Under the pieces are notes generated by a model. The model was given only the letters and a program-made list of their open reading frames with translations. It was not told the origin of the DNA and did no database searches. 64,000 nt of DNA from the NCBI GenBank assembly GCA_007026445.1, contig VDMD01000002.1, positions 2,790,001 through 2,854,000 on the forward strand, read 5' to 3'. Source of the stretch: Schizophyllum amplum. Its lineage: Eukaryota; Basidiomycota; Agaricomycetes; Agaricales; Schizophyllaceae. A program made the translations under genes and the position numbers. How positions within the stretch are numbered: position 1 is the first letter of the stretch; each line of letters begins with the position of its first letter. Shown piece after piece: positions 21,976-33,479 of this stretch.

Positions 21976-24087
21976 TTAGCGGCGAGAAGAACATAGCGTG
22001 CACTTGCAAGCCGAGTAGAAACTGGGGATCGTCATAATCAAGTCGTCCATGTACCAGTAATCGGCTTTCTTCGTCTTGCGTTTCTTCGCGTTCGTGTTCT
22101 CTACCGGCTTCTCTCCAGCGTCGTCGCGCACGACCTGCACCCACGTACCCGCAATCCCCATGCCTATGGCGATCTTGTCGAGGGTCTCGACGTCGACCAG
22201 GACGGTAATCTCTTTCTTGAGCGGATCGTGACCCTTGCCGTCGCCGCCCTCCTGCGCGATAGGCCCGCGCGAGGCCTCGAGGATATTCGGCCGGTTAAGC
22301 TCGAGGTCCGCGCCAGCGTGGAATTCAAGCCACGGCTCGAGCACAACGCGGGCAAAGGTCGCTCCCAGCGCGTTCTCCACAGCGCGTGCCGGCTCGACTT
22401 CGCCCTGGCCAGGCTGGAGCGGCGCGGGCTTCTGCACGGACTTGACGCGACGCATGGAGTGCTCCACGATGCCCGTCGTGTGTGTCTCGCGCATGGGCGC
22501 GACGCCGGGCAGCGCGAGGAGCGCCTCGTAGGCAGGTGGCTCTGGCACGACATCGGCCATGGTCGTGTCATCGTCCCAGTCGTTCCCGGCGCCCCATCCT
22601 TCGGTGTTCGCCCCCCATCCGCCGGCATCGTCGTCGCCTGCTCCCCAGGAGTCGGTGTTTGTGGCGGTCTGGATGTCTGTATCGCCCTCGGGCGTGACGA
22701 AGGTGAGGTTCCCTGCGTCGATCTCCCGCTTGAGAAGATCGTTCGGGTTGACCTTGCCCTTCAGGACTGCGTCCGCATCGGGAGGCTCCGCCTCGACCTC
22801 GGTGATAGAGGCAAGTGGTATGGCGCCGTCGTCGCCTGCCTTCCAAATGTCGTCGGTGAAGTGGAACACGTTCGCCTTGCGGCCCCAGAGAGACTGACAG
22901 CCTTTGCTGAACATCGTGTCCGGCATTGTCTTCGCAATCTGCGAAGTCTTGGGAATCTCAATGCAGGCCTTCTTGGCAACCTCGAGCGCGTCCGCGAAGC
23001 CCTTTTGCAGGCGCGCATCCTTGATCACTGCGCTGCGAATCACGAAGGCAAGGAAGAACTGGACGAGCTTGGGCAGGCCAAGCAAATTCTTCTCGTGGCT
23101 GCAATGTATATCAGATAGTGGCGCACCCCGTGAGATCAACGCTTACTAGATGTGTCCGCGATCTTTCGCATGAGAAGAGAGATAACAGCGGGTGACCAGC
23201 GCTGGGTCAGCAATGAATGCCTCCAGGGCAGGGTTGGAATGGCCGAAGTCCTCGCCCACAACGTCCGTGCTCGAAGGCGGGACGAATGGAGCACCTTCGA
23301 CCTCGACGCCTTCCATAGGGGCATCGTCTTCATCTTCACTGTCGTTCGCCGGAGCAGGGGCCGTGTCTGCGTCCAGTGTGCCGATGACCCGCTGGAACTG
23401 CGAGTTTGTCAGGATATATAGCACGAGATCTCGAAAGGAAAATTTACGTCGTCGAGGAGGGCCCGCGGATTTGTGGGTCCGCTGCCCTGCGCAGGCCACA
23501 AGCGCTTATGCAGCTCTATGAATTCCTGCACGAGCTGCGAAATGCAGTCGTCTGGAAGCAAACTAGGGAGAAGCTGTCGGCACAGTATCGCGCGCTAGCC
23601 ATGAGATCACGTACTGTAGGTAGCTCCGCACCGCCCGCATGCTCTCCTGGAACTCCCCCCAGGTCTCCCACCACTTGTCGCTCACGTCCATCCGCTTCGG
23701 CGCCTTTGTCTTCGCCGGTTTCCAACTCTTGAACTTCGAGTCCGTCTTGCACTCGTCATCTTCGTGGGCGCTCGTTAGCGCAACGGTCAGTCGCCCCGTC
23801 ACGTCCACCTCAGGCGCATCCGCCCCACCGCAGTGTCTCTTGATGCCGCGCTCCACGAAGGCAGCGAACAGGATGAGCTTGACACCCTCGGGGACGGCGG
23901 GCCACGGAGGGAACGTTAGATCGTGCACTTTCTTCTGTTTGCCGTTAGGCGCCGCGTCAACGAACGCGCTAGGCGCGTCGACAAGTACTCCAGGGGCGCT
24001 TAGGGGATCTGTCGGCGCGTCCGGGGCCAGCGACGTCTGTGCCTGCACATCATCAGTTGCATCCACGAGATCGCAAGCCATCGACAT
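21976..24087 (-). CDS. Arb1-like protein (Argonaute siRNA chaperone complex subunit family)
   Basis: Arb1 in fission yeast holds duplex siRNA-loaded Argonaute in the ARC complex during RNAi heterochromatin assembly. Four exons (24087-23615, 23562-23448, 23397-23147, 23098-21976) join in frame to 653 aa. After an acidic/Ala-rich N-terminus comes GVKLILFAAFVERGIKRH. Then follow PALEAFIADPALVTRCYL, a block FLAFVIRSAVIKDARLQKGF with helices ending MFSKGCQSLWG, and the C-terminal YWYMDDLIMTIPSFY. The order resembles the Arb1 family (siRNA chaperone domain and a C-terminal Trp/Tyr-rich end). In the middle is a Trp/Gly/Asp repeat (GWGAN, GWGAGNDWDDD), where GW-like motifs could contact Argonaute. 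The assignment is from pattern memory; it could be an unrelated conserved basidiomycete protein. Confidence 0.5.
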
Positions 24088-24382
24088 GGTGGTCAGAGGC
24101 AAGATGCGCGGTTAGGCGCCGACTCAAAGTCCAACTATTTCGCTGCCGAGACCACGTGCGAGGCGGCGCGGTGAAGCGGAATTTGAGCGTGCCACAACTC
24201 ACCTCGCCATACCTCTGAGTGGAAGTCGGTAGTCTCCTCGGGCAGTCGTTCGTAGGAATGGCCACAAACAAGGAATAGAGTTCGTATCGTATGTACTCCG
24301 AAGTCAAGTCGCTAAGCGATATTTAGTCTGTTATTGCTATAGTACAAAGCCGTTCCTGATGTTTTAGTTGAATGTACACATC

Positions 24383-27300
24383 TCACACCCGCTCGAAGAA
24401 GTACAAGTACGCAAACCGCTTGAGATCCTTCACGCTCTCCGCATCGGCCTTGACCACCTTCTCATCGTTGAATAGCACCCACTCGTCCCCCAAGCGTATG
24501 TGCGCAACGTAGTGTCCCGAGTGCACGGACGGACCCTTGTGCGAGATGAAGGCTTTCAGAGCGTACCGGACCGGCACGTCCTTCGTGCCACCGACATCCG
24601 GCTGCACAGGCTCGCTCGAAGCGGATGGTGCGGACTCCTCGCCCATATCATCTGGGTGGCTGAACAACCACTCGACAGCACGTTCCGCGTTACCGCCCTA
24701 TCATCGTTAATCAGCATCGCATTCGACGGACGATACACAGTGCGACGCACAGTCTCCCGAAGCGCCTTCCTTGCTTGGGCGGGTGTGAAGCCCATGTCCG
24801 CAAGCATGGACACCTGCTCGGCGGAGGGTTCTGCACCGCCGACAGGCTGAATGGGCGCGTCGATATCTGCTGTACTGTCAACTCTCGTCATGTCAGAGCA
24901 AAACTTGCGCGTACCAGGATCTTCCATGTGGCCAAACAACCATTCCATCGCCGCTTCCGGGTCGCTGTTTCCCGTTGCAAGCAACGCCTTCTGGCAGCGC
25001 ACGGTCGGAAAGCCCATGCCTTCCAATTGGGCGAGCGCCGCCGTGTTGAATTGAGGCGCAGCGGCCACTGGCGCGTCTTCTGGTAGCGCGTTTTCGCCGG
25101 GCTGCAGCCCTCGTCCCAGCTGGTGCTCCCCAAGTACAACCTGGTCGTTTTCCGGCAAGATCATCGGAATGTCTACATGCCTGTCAGCATACTGAACTAA
25201 GGCAGCGGCGATCACCTCTTACCAAGCTTGGCTGGCACCCAGTTAACCAACGTGAACTTCTTTGCGTGTACGACGAGGACTTCCGGGAAGGACGCGAATT
25301 TCGTCTGCCTAAACATAATCAGGATCGCTGCGCGGAAGATGGTGACAGGATCACTCACTTATGTGCATGCACGTTCTTGCTGCAAGAAGGGCAGGAGTAT
25401 TCCAAAGTCTCAGGACTCAGAAGTGCCTCGAAACAGCTCGTTAGGGCGACATCTTCATAAAGGACTTTCCCCTCCGCGTCCTTGCCCTTCTCCATGGCCG
25501 GCACAGCGACGCTGACGGTATCCGCGCCATCCACACGATACCGCACGCGTTTGCACTCCGCGCACTGCAATCGCTGCTCCAGTCCATAGGCAAAGACCTT
25601 CGTTGCATCTATCAGATAATGTCAGGCCTCATGCATCCCTCGACAGGTTTGAATGAAACATACCGTATAAGCTTGCATCTTTTCGCTTGTGTGCGTCCCG
25701 CCGTAGCACTGCTAGGAGATGCGTGAAAAATTCTTCAGCGTCCTGCTGCCGCATAGTCGAGAATTCCTCATGTCCCTTCCCCACCAGCGCCTTGAACCCT
25801 GTAGGCTTCAGCCCGGCTTGGAAGACCGGTACCGAACCGTCCTGCTTGCGCGGTTCGGCTTGTGGCAATGGCGAACTTTGCGCGAAGCCGCCATGCGAAG
25901 GAGCGGGGTACGCATATCGCCCGCTCACCAATCCATCGGCAACCTTGCGCATCTGGCACTCAACGCATGCTGCTGGAAATGGCTCCGGGCAGGTGTCTGC
26001 GTGCGAGCTCGTCGCAGCAAGGTCGAAATAACGTTCCCGGAAGGCGGGTAGCGAGAACACCGTCTGCAACACCGACGCCATATAGCAGCTACAAAGCGTA
26101 TATCAGCCGATGCGCCTTCGCCACGGAGCAATAAAGCATACCTATTACCAAGATTCGCAAGCCCAGTCTGCCCCGCACCGAACAAGGGCTCCAGCGCCTT
26201 GCCATCCTCCGACGTAAGCGAGAAGTCGTACTTGAGGTTGTGCTCGATTTGCTGGGAACGACAACATCAGTAAATGCTTGCATACACTGATGCAAGACGG
26301 AGTGGAGCAGAGATCGGATATTATGAAGATGAACAGCAAGCTTACCAGCTCCGTCATGCTCTTCTCTGTCTTCGTCTGCGTCTGCACATTGATACCGAAC
26401 GCAGCGAGATGTGCTGCCAGCTCGGGATCTTGCTTCGCGTCGTTACAAAGATAACAGTATATATCTTGCAGAAAAACGTATGTCAGCGCCGAGCAAAGCC
26501 GATGTGTCCACCACTTACCTGCGCCACCTTCCGGCGTGATCGTGCCGAGCTTTACACTGACGGGGTGCTGCGTCGCCTCAAAGTGTGCGAGCCCATGTCC
26601 ATTCCCGCCCAACCCTCCAAACTGCTGCCGCCCACACCCTAGGGCGCCACAGGTCAGACAGAGCCAGAGGTTCTCGCGCAAGTCGCATGCCGTGCAGTGA
26701 GCGAGCCCCGACTGTTCGATCGGGCCAGTCGACTCTTGAGGAAGCATGAGGGTGTGCTCGCATGGTAGAATCTCCTCTTCCCATGCCTTGACCTCGGACT
26801 GGCGTGCTGAGGACATGGACTGCATAACGCCGTCGATGAGGGCTTTGATCTGGACGTCATGAGATATTGGATGGGAGCAGGGTGCGCGTTGCCCACCTTG
26901 GCGTCTGTGGTCGCGTCCGCTATGGGAGCGCCTATTTCGGGATTGCACTTCCAGCACTTGACGGTGGTTACGTGCTCGTATTTGTCGTCCTCCCTTTCTT
27001 CGACGATCGCAAGCTTCTTCATCTTCGCGGGAGGCTCCTCAGATTCAGCCTAAAGCAGGCAGAGATGGGATAGATCATGGCAAGCAGAGTGTCCAGTTGG
27101 TGTGGATGGGATCGGTACACAGAATAGTCAGCGAACGTCCGTAGGACAGAAAGCCCGCACACGCACCCTGTGCTCCGATGGACGCGCTTTACGTTTGACA
27201 TTGAGCGTGAACGGGTGTTGTGCACGTTGGACGTGTGTACGAGCATGGTGACGTCCTGGGTCGAGGCAGCCACCATTGAAGCACGCGAGGCAAACATCCA

Positions 27301-27628
27301 CGCCCGACGGGCTGTCCTGGATTCATGGTCAGCTGCGATCGTAACAAAGGATGAAGCCCGAGAGTCGCAGAATCTAGACATCCTCGGCAGTGAGATATCC
27401 CATCAAGACCTAAAATATCAGCTTCCGCGCTCATCTCTCTGACTTGGCGTCGTCCCTCCCGTTGCCGAACGCGTCTCTCTCAATGCCAGACGATCGTTCC
27501 ATCAGTAAGCGCCTGCAAGCGTTCCTCACCTGATTATCAAAGCACTGCGTACACTCCTCCCTATGCACAGACTGTGAGAGCCGCGGCGGCTCCAAACGCG
27601 TAATTTCACTCAGATGAGGGCAGCTCAT
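24383..27628 (-). CDS. UBP14: Ubiquitin carboxyl-terminal hydrolase UBP14/USP5 (isopeptidase T)
   Basis: Cysteine protease that takes apart free, unanchored polyubiquitin chains to recycle ubiquitin. Domain order after splicing: N-terminal zinc-finger-like UBP domain starting MSCPHLSEITRLEPPRLSQS, with CFNGGCLDPGRHHARTHV; a second ZnF-UBP with CTACDLRENLWLCLTCGALG; the USP domain with catalytic Cys in GNSCYMASVLQ (Cys codon restored by removing the intron near 26099-26152), RQQDAEEFFTHLL, and catalytic His in HSGHYVAHI; and two UBA domains inserted between the USP halves (LAQLEGMGFPTVRCQKALLA and MLADMGFTPAQARKALRE). It ends FAYLYFFERV. There are many introns; the first, of about 210 nt, is unusually long here. 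At least one intron inside the UBA linker is in frame and stop-free. Confidence 0.92.
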
Positions 27629-28255
27629 GGCGGGAGACAGCAAAGAAGGATATGCGGCCTAAGCGACTAACGCGCGAACATAACGGAGCCTCACGTGGCC
27701 GGTCCCGCTGCAAGTCGCGCGGCTTACGAGCTTGTGAGGCATCCCAATCCCCAACCTGGCTCAAAAGCTTACAAGATTGTTGAGATGAAATGAAGGAAGA
27801 GCTTGAGTCCAGTGGACATGATAATGCAGTAACGAAGACAAGGATTTCATGGCCCTCCCCCGCACTCACGTGATCGTGAGAGTACGATGTTCAACTTGAC
27901 TGAACACCGAACATGGACAATGACAACTGAGCGCTGAGCCCTTTACCAGACTTCAAGCTTCAAGCTTCAAGCTTCAAAGTCGGAAGCCGAATACAACATA
28001 CAAGTATATTATATATCTGATGTATGTACATAGCCTATTTACTAATTTTACATGTATATCATACGCTTTTGACTTCGTGTATCGCGCAGGAACCGTCGAA
28101 CAAGGACACCACAGATGGGCAAGAGGAGACGAGACGCGTAAGTATTCGAAAAAAGAGACGTAGTCCGCAAGATATAAAAGGGCTGTGCTGAACGCCTGCG
28201 CGCGCGGCAGCCCCGTGTGTCCGCGCACGCGCGCGCAAGCAGCCGCACCCTCGCG
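27629..28255. other. Intergenic region between UBP14 and the bZIP gene
   Basis: Carries the UBP14 promoter and the 3' flank of the bZIP gene. Contains the CTTCAAG tandem repeat and an AT-rich patch near 28000-28060. No gene seen. Confidence 0.45.
27951..27977. repeat. Tandem repeat of a 7-bp unit (CTTCAAG)
   Basis: Three exact head-to-tail copies of CTTCAAG plus six bases of a fourth. The unit includes AAGCTT at each junction. Function unknown. Confidence 0.85.
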
Positions 28256-29907
28256 CTAGTACCCGTACCCGCGCTCGCCCTGCCGGCTGTCCCCCCGCTC
28301 CTTGATGCCGACGGGAACAGGAATGCTCATGCTGACGGGCTGCGAGTCGCCCTTCGGCGGCTGTTGTGCAGCGGGTGGGGGCACGACATGAGCGGCGTGA
28401 GACGCGACCGGATGGGACGGCACGACACCCGCGCCGTGAGCGGGGACAGGCGCCCCAGGGATGGGCATGCCGACTGGCGGCGGACCCCCTGCCGGCACGG
28501 GCGCGCCGACGCCACCGATGTTCATACCTGACGATCCTGCTGCGATGCATTAACATACAGGTAGGCCCCTGCGCGGGTGAGACCCACCTGGTATGCCACC
28601 GCCGATGACGCCCGCGCCGCCGACCAGCGCCGACAGACGCGATATTTCTTCGCGACTGGCGACCAGCGCAGACGTGAGCCGCTCGTTTTCGGTCTGCAAA
28701 AATTCGGTCTTGGCCTGCAGCGATGCGAGCCAGGCCTTTTTGCGCTGGCGGCACTTCAACGCGGCTGCAAGCACGTGAGCGGCATGCGGACGAGGGAAGT
28801 GCGACACTTACCCTGCCGATTGCGCTCTAGGAAGTTGCGTCGCTTCTCCTCCTCCGTCTCCGGCTTCTTGCTCCGCGAATTGCCGGACTGCTTGGGCTTC
28901 ATGTCTTCGTCGTCGTCTTCATCGTCATCATCGTCGCCAAAATCGTCAAGCTGCACGGGCGCGCGACGGCGCGCAGACTGGCGGGTTTTCTTCCCTTCGC
29001 TGGGCGGCGGGGCCTCGTTGCTCTGCTTCCGCTTCGTGCCACGTCTGGTGTTGTTGTTGTTCGTGTTGTTGTTGCCGTTCTCGATGTGCACCTGCTGCTG
29101 GCCACCCATCACATTCGCCGGCGGGGCGCTCCCCTGCTGGCGCGCCTGCTCCTCGCGCTTGGTGAGCTCCTGATGGGCCTGCGATAGGAGGAAGAGGCCG
29201 TTGGCGGCGGTGGTGGCGGCGGTGTTGACGGCGTTGGCGGCCATGTAGCCGTTCTCGCCGGGCTGGGGCATGGGGTGCTGGGTGTCTGGCTGTGGCGGGG
29301 CGGGCGCGTTGAGCACGCCGTTGATCGCGTTGAGGGTGTTGGGGGTCATTGTGGGGTTCGGCTGGGTGTTGTTGAGATAGGCGAGGAACGCCTGAGTGTT
29401 GGGCGTCGTCGGTCCCCCGACGAAAGGCGTGAGGCCAGTGCCTGGGGTGAGACCGGTGCGCGGGGTGAGTCCGGTGCGGGGGGTGAGGCCTGTGCGAAAG
29501 ACGGGGTCGAAGTGGAGCTGCGGTGGCTGGTTCTCGGCCTGGGGGCCGGCGAGCATAGCCGGGGAGAGGGGACCGGCGCGCAGAGAGTTGGCGAGCGCGG
29601 GGTTGTTGAAGTAGTAGCTCGGATCGGATGGAGATGCTAGCGCGGCGAGGGGGGGCAGCGTCGGCTTGGGGGACTGGCTCTGGGGCTTCTGGTCCGAGTC
29701 GGTCGACGATGGGCCGAGCGATGGCTGCTGGCTGGCGCCGCGGTCGTCCGTGCGCACATTCGAGTTGCGGTTCACGGAAAACGACTGCTCGAAGGGGTTC
29801 GGCTCGAGATTGAAGTCTGACCTCGTCTGTTTCCGAACTTGCGGACGAAGAGCAGGTCTCCGTCCATTGTTCTCCGAAGGCGGTGGGCTCGCTGACGTCG
29901 ACGACAT
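28256..29907 (-). CDS. bZIP transcription factor, Atf1/Aft1 (CREB/ATF) family
   Basis: Nuclear stress-response regulator, normally a target of the Sty1/Hog1 MAP kinase, binding TGACGTCA-type sites as a dimer. Exons 29907-28812, 28764-28588 and 28539-28256 give 518 aa. NPFEQSFS at residues about 37-44 is the Aft1 osmotic-stress motif. Residues about 130-155 hold four TGLTP repeats, the Aft1 HRR-type segment. An Asn run and an acidic run (DDFGDDDDDEDDDED) precede the basic region, whose NRQAALKCRQRKK is completed by splicing at 28765-28811, followed by a leucine zipper (LQAKTEFLQTENERLTSAL). The C-terminus is Pro/Gly/Val-rich and disordered. Ser/Thr-Pro sites in the N-terminus would suit MAP-kinase control. 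Confidence 0.9.
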
Positions 29908-29965
29908 GATCTCGGTCGGGGGCCAAACAATGGCTACGATGACGATGGGCGTAAGGGAAAAAGTC

Positions 29966-30028
29966 TGACGTAGCCTCGCCTTCTTTTGTCATTTCTTTGT
30001 GCATGTTTGTCTATTCAAGGTCACGTCA
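29966..30028. promoter_or_regulatory. Two CRE half-sites upstream of the bZIP gene
   Basis: TGACGT at 29966-29971 and ACGTCA (the same site on the other strand) at 30023-30028, 59 and 116 bp before the bZIP start codon. These are core half-sites for ATF/CREB proteins, so autoregulation is possible. Confidence 0.4.
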
Positions 30029-30273
30029 TTTCTGCGCCAATTTTCAAGCTTGAACAAACACGCTTTGCCACCACGTTGTGATCTTCGAACTGCATCGAAA
30101 AATCCATTGACTTCCGTCCGCAACCGCATCGCGAGTAAGTACTTAGCAACGCTCTCACGCGGTTCTCATGGCTCCTCTTGCCCTTTGCTGGCTCTGCTTT
30201 GTCGGTACGCCGGGTACGGTCTGCTGTCGTAACTATTGACTTTTCTATGATCAACACGCCGAAGATTCGGGTT

Positions 30274-30281
30274 GTTTTAGA
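30274..30281. repeat. Left 8-bp target-site duplication of the hAT element
   Basis: GTTTTAGA, identical to the right copy at 31067-31074. Confidence 0.85.
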
Positions 30282-31066
30282 CAGTGTTCGCCCGAAGCCC
30301 TAAGGCCTTCAAAGATTGAAGCCCTTCAGGACCCCTTCAGGAAGGCTTCAGACAACGCGGCCCCCTGAAGGCCATTCTGAAGCCCTTCAACGGTCACGTG
30401 ATGAGCGCGTCGGCATCGGCCGGGCGCCAGCGGGACGCGTCTTACATCTCACATTTTACGAACCATAAGGCCCTCTTAGAAGTTCCCCCCTACCGCAAAG
30501 TTTGAGAGGACCAGAATAACGAAGACGAAAGCGAATGAGGACGCCCACTCGTCAATACGCGCGCTGGATGGCGCACGGAGATGACCGCTTAGGCAGAGGG
30601 CAACGAAATTGCGGCGTCTTCCGAGGACAGTGCCGATGAGATGCCCACTCAGCCTGAGTACAAGGTATCAACGCGCCTCGCGTCTCAGCAGGCCGCCGCC
30701 AAACGCATCGCGCCATTCCCGAAGAAGACGCTGAAAGAGATCTTCAGTGATCTGCCTCCCGTTCGGACCGTTAGGCTCATTATGAGAGGACATATGAGGG
30801 AGCGGGAGCTTATGCATGCATTGGAAGTCGGTCAGTGCGCCTTATATGGTGGAGAGGGTGATGTAGGAGACAGCGAGGATTGCGCGGCGGTCGAAAACGG
30901 TACAGATGACTTTGCTGGCCCCAGGCTGGCCCTGTACTATGGTGTCGTATCGTTGTGGCTATTTATAGACAAAGCCCTTAAGGCCTTAAGCCCTTAAGCC
31001 TTCAATTAAGCCTATAAGCCTTCAAAATTCACGGACCCCATTTTTAAGGCCTTCGGACGAACACTG
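30282..31066. mobile_element. Non-autonomous hAT-superfamily DNA transposon
   Basis: A 785-bp element bounded by 16-bp terminal inverted repeats with one mismatch (left CAGTGTTCGCCCGAAG; right, complemented, CAGTGTTCGTCCGAAG) and flanked by a perfect 8-bp duplication GTTTTAGA. An 8-bp duplication with CAGTG-type ends is diagnostic for hAT elements. Both ends carry dense sub-terminal AAGCCCTTCA/AAGGCCTT motifs, the usual arrangement of hAT transposase sites. Inside there is a 118-codon frame (30641-30997) with no transposase motif such as a BED finger or the hAT dimerisation block. So it must depend on a transposase elsewhere. The near-perfect ends and duplication point to a fairly recent insertion. 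Confidence 0.85.
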
Positions 31067-31074
31067 GTTTTAGA
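31067..31074. repeat. Right 8-bp target-site duplication of the hAT element
   Basis: GTTTTAGA, matching the left copy exactly. Confidence 0.85.
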
Positions 31075-33085
31075 CAGTTCAAGCTCAAATGGAGTACAGC
31101 GTGGTGGTCAGCCGTTCACCGTTTTGCATGCGTTGACCCAGTAGACTGCCACCCGCCGCCGCAGAAGCGGATTGACTGCTCATCCCACCAGTGGATTGGC
31201 GGCGATAGTGGTACGCTCAATGGACTGGCCCTTTTGGACAGACTAAGGTAAGCTTTCAAGTTGGGGGATTATTTTACACACGCTGAGCCGTTGTCCCATC
31301 CTAGTAAACGCAGCGCTTTACGAGGATGCTCTCCCTTCCCCGTGCTTTTGAAGCATGAGCACGTCGCCAGCGGAAGTGTGCTCTACCTTCAGAGGCTTGA
31401 AGCGCTTGTATGGGTCTTGCGCTCGGCCTTGAGGACGAACGTGCTTCGAGGCCAAGTTCGACTCGCTGCGAGGACACATGACCGTGCGACACGGCGCCCT
31501 TTGGTGGCGAGCGACATCGTGTGAAACCACATTTCGTTCCGCTCTCCATCTTCACTTTTGTGCTACTACGCTCCCGCTCGGTTACTCGCCTGGCCTCGCT
31601 CAACCACGGTCTTCTAGCTTGCTGAGCGCCGGTTCACTGCCTCCGGGAGACTTCAACCGCGTATCCGGCAAGTTGCCCTCATCGCTACTTCCCTGTCCGC
31701 ATCCCCTTTCGGGGGATTCACCGTCCGCTTGTACATCTTCATCTCAGTCGCTCTTCTCTCATCCTTTCCTGCCCTCCTCTCTTCTATGGCACTCTCCCTT
31801 CCGTCTCAGTGAGTCTTCCCCATCCTCTCATACCTCTTTTTCATCGTCTTTTTCATGTCTCCCCGATCACCTTCTACTTCTCTATGATGATACGACTGCC
31901 GGGGCCATATGACCGCTCTCGTGCTTCGGTGCGAGGAGCGAGCGTGATCAACGTCCGGCTTAGGGTCGCGTCAGGCGCCTTTTGGGGTGTCGTGGTGTGC
32001 TCTGCTATCTGACCTCTTCCCTGCATGGATCGATGATCATCGAATGGATCGCTGACTGGCTTTTTAGAAACAGGTGTTGGCTGCCTAGATGGAGGCAGCG
32101 CCGGACTTCGGGAAGGATCTGCGTCCGGCGTCAAGGGGCCGCAGCATTTCCTCAAGACACTATACATTATCTCTTGTACCGAGAATATAATGATATCTGC
32201 TCGCCTGTCGTGATCTTGAAAAGTGCTCTTCGCAAGCTAGGCCCGGTATGTAACACCACCCACAGCTACGGCAACTGCCCCACGTTAAGGTGTTTTCACT
32301 GGTCACAAGGCGTTGGGCGTCGGCTTTCCTGTTCTATCAGCTCATTGCACCGTTTCTTCGCCTTGCACTCCGTCTTCTTCTTTCCACTTGATAAACTCTC
32401 AACCAGTGCATCCCAAAAGTTGGCCAGCACTGCGCCCGACGCGATAACATAGGCACCGTAATGATCACAGCGCGTTTCCCGCCCGTTGGTCCTCCGCTAC
32501 TCGCTGAACAATGCGAAGCTGCCCATTCTCCTTAATTGACTGGCGGCGGTGTCCTTCCTTTGTGAATATATCAACTTCGGTATACATGTAGCCTTTACAG
32601 GTGTGCATCCGTATATACAACGTGTTTGGCTTCGCGTCTAGAACTTCAACCTGCTCCACGTGACTGCGAACAGAAATCACGGGATTGATCAAGACGCGTC
32701 GCGTCTGGCTCTCGTTTCTCGCGCCTGACTTTCACTCTGGAGTCTGCTGCTCTCTGGTTCGTCACCGTAATCATCACGCCAGATAAAATGAAATGTCAGG
32801 CTAAGCATCATGCATTGCAGGCTCTTATATCTTCCAACTTGCTTCCAACTACTCTTCACAACTCGCAAGTCAATTACCTGTGAGTTGATCCTCCTGTCCA
32901 CCCCCCTCCACACTCCCAAGTCGCTCTGTTACCGGCAGCGCCCTGAAGCTCCCTTCAATACGTCTCGAAGACCTCGCTCGTTTACTGACAGCCGTTTACA
33001 AGGACAGTAATATAGCACGCGGCGGCCATGCCCTCGGAGCAGCCATGATGATGTCAGGCTCCGCCAGCCGATATATCTGAATCAA
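31075..33085. other. Gene-poor region between the two mobile elements
   Basis: About 2 kb in which I find no supportable gene. A pyrimidine-rich stretch at about 31640-31880 opens long Ser/Pro/Leu frames that look compositional. GACGCGTCGCGTC occurs at 32693-32705 and recurs at 44026. Confidence 0.45.
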
Positions 33086-33089
33086 GTAC

Positions 33090-33479
33090 TATGCCTCATC
33101 GGGTCTTTGACGATTCTGAGCAGAATCGTCAAACTCCCGGGAAACCTCTCTATATGGACCGATTTTTCTCTAGTAAAAAATCTAGGCTAGGGTTTCATGC
33201 TCCCTCTATCCGATGGTGCTATTTTTCCTGCGTGAAAATGAGAGAAAGACGACAGCAAGTGGGAGGTGATGCCAGCACGCGGCTGATGGCCATCAATTCG
33301 TCCTTCCGCGGCTCTCAGCACAATCCTTCGAGTTCCCGGCCACAAAATTAGCACCATTGGATAGCCAGCACTCGAAAACAGGCCCTACAATTTTTTCCGG
33401 GCAGAATTGGACCACATGAAGGGGGTTTCCCGGGAGTTTGACGATTTGAGCAGAATCGTCAAAGACCCGGTGAGGCATA
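33090..33479. mobile_element. Foldback/MITE-like element with long inverted arms
   Basis: A 390-bp element whose ends are inverted copies. The outer 68 bp (starting TATGCCTCAYCGGGTCTTTG) match at roughly 85 percent or better, and weaker similarity continues to about 145 bp per arm (shared core TATCC-ATGGTGCTA), leaving a short centre. Each arm also contains its own palindrome (GACGATTCT / AGAATCGTC). The flanks are GTAC on both sides (33086-33089 and 33480-33483); because GTAC is itself palindromic and contains TA, a 4-bp GTAC or 2-bp TA duplication cannot be told apart. There is no coding capacity. The 3' end lies only about 40 bp before the start codon of the proline-rich gene, so it probably supplies part of its promoter or leader. 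Confidence 0.75.

Noticed and set aside
22228..23118. 296-codon plus-strand frame
   Set aside because: Antisense to the Arb1-like exon 4, which has conserved-looking blocks and proper splice sites.
30641..30997. 118-codon frame inside the hAT element as a transposase
   Set aside because: Too short and without BED finger, catalytic or dimerisation motifs.
31478..31912. 144-codon Ser/Pro/Leu-rich frame
   Set aside because: Arises from a pyrimidine-rich stretch; no start context, domain or intron support.
33091..33478. Two opposite frames both starting MPHRVFDDS
   Set aside because: They are the two inverted arms of the foldback element read from either end, not genes.
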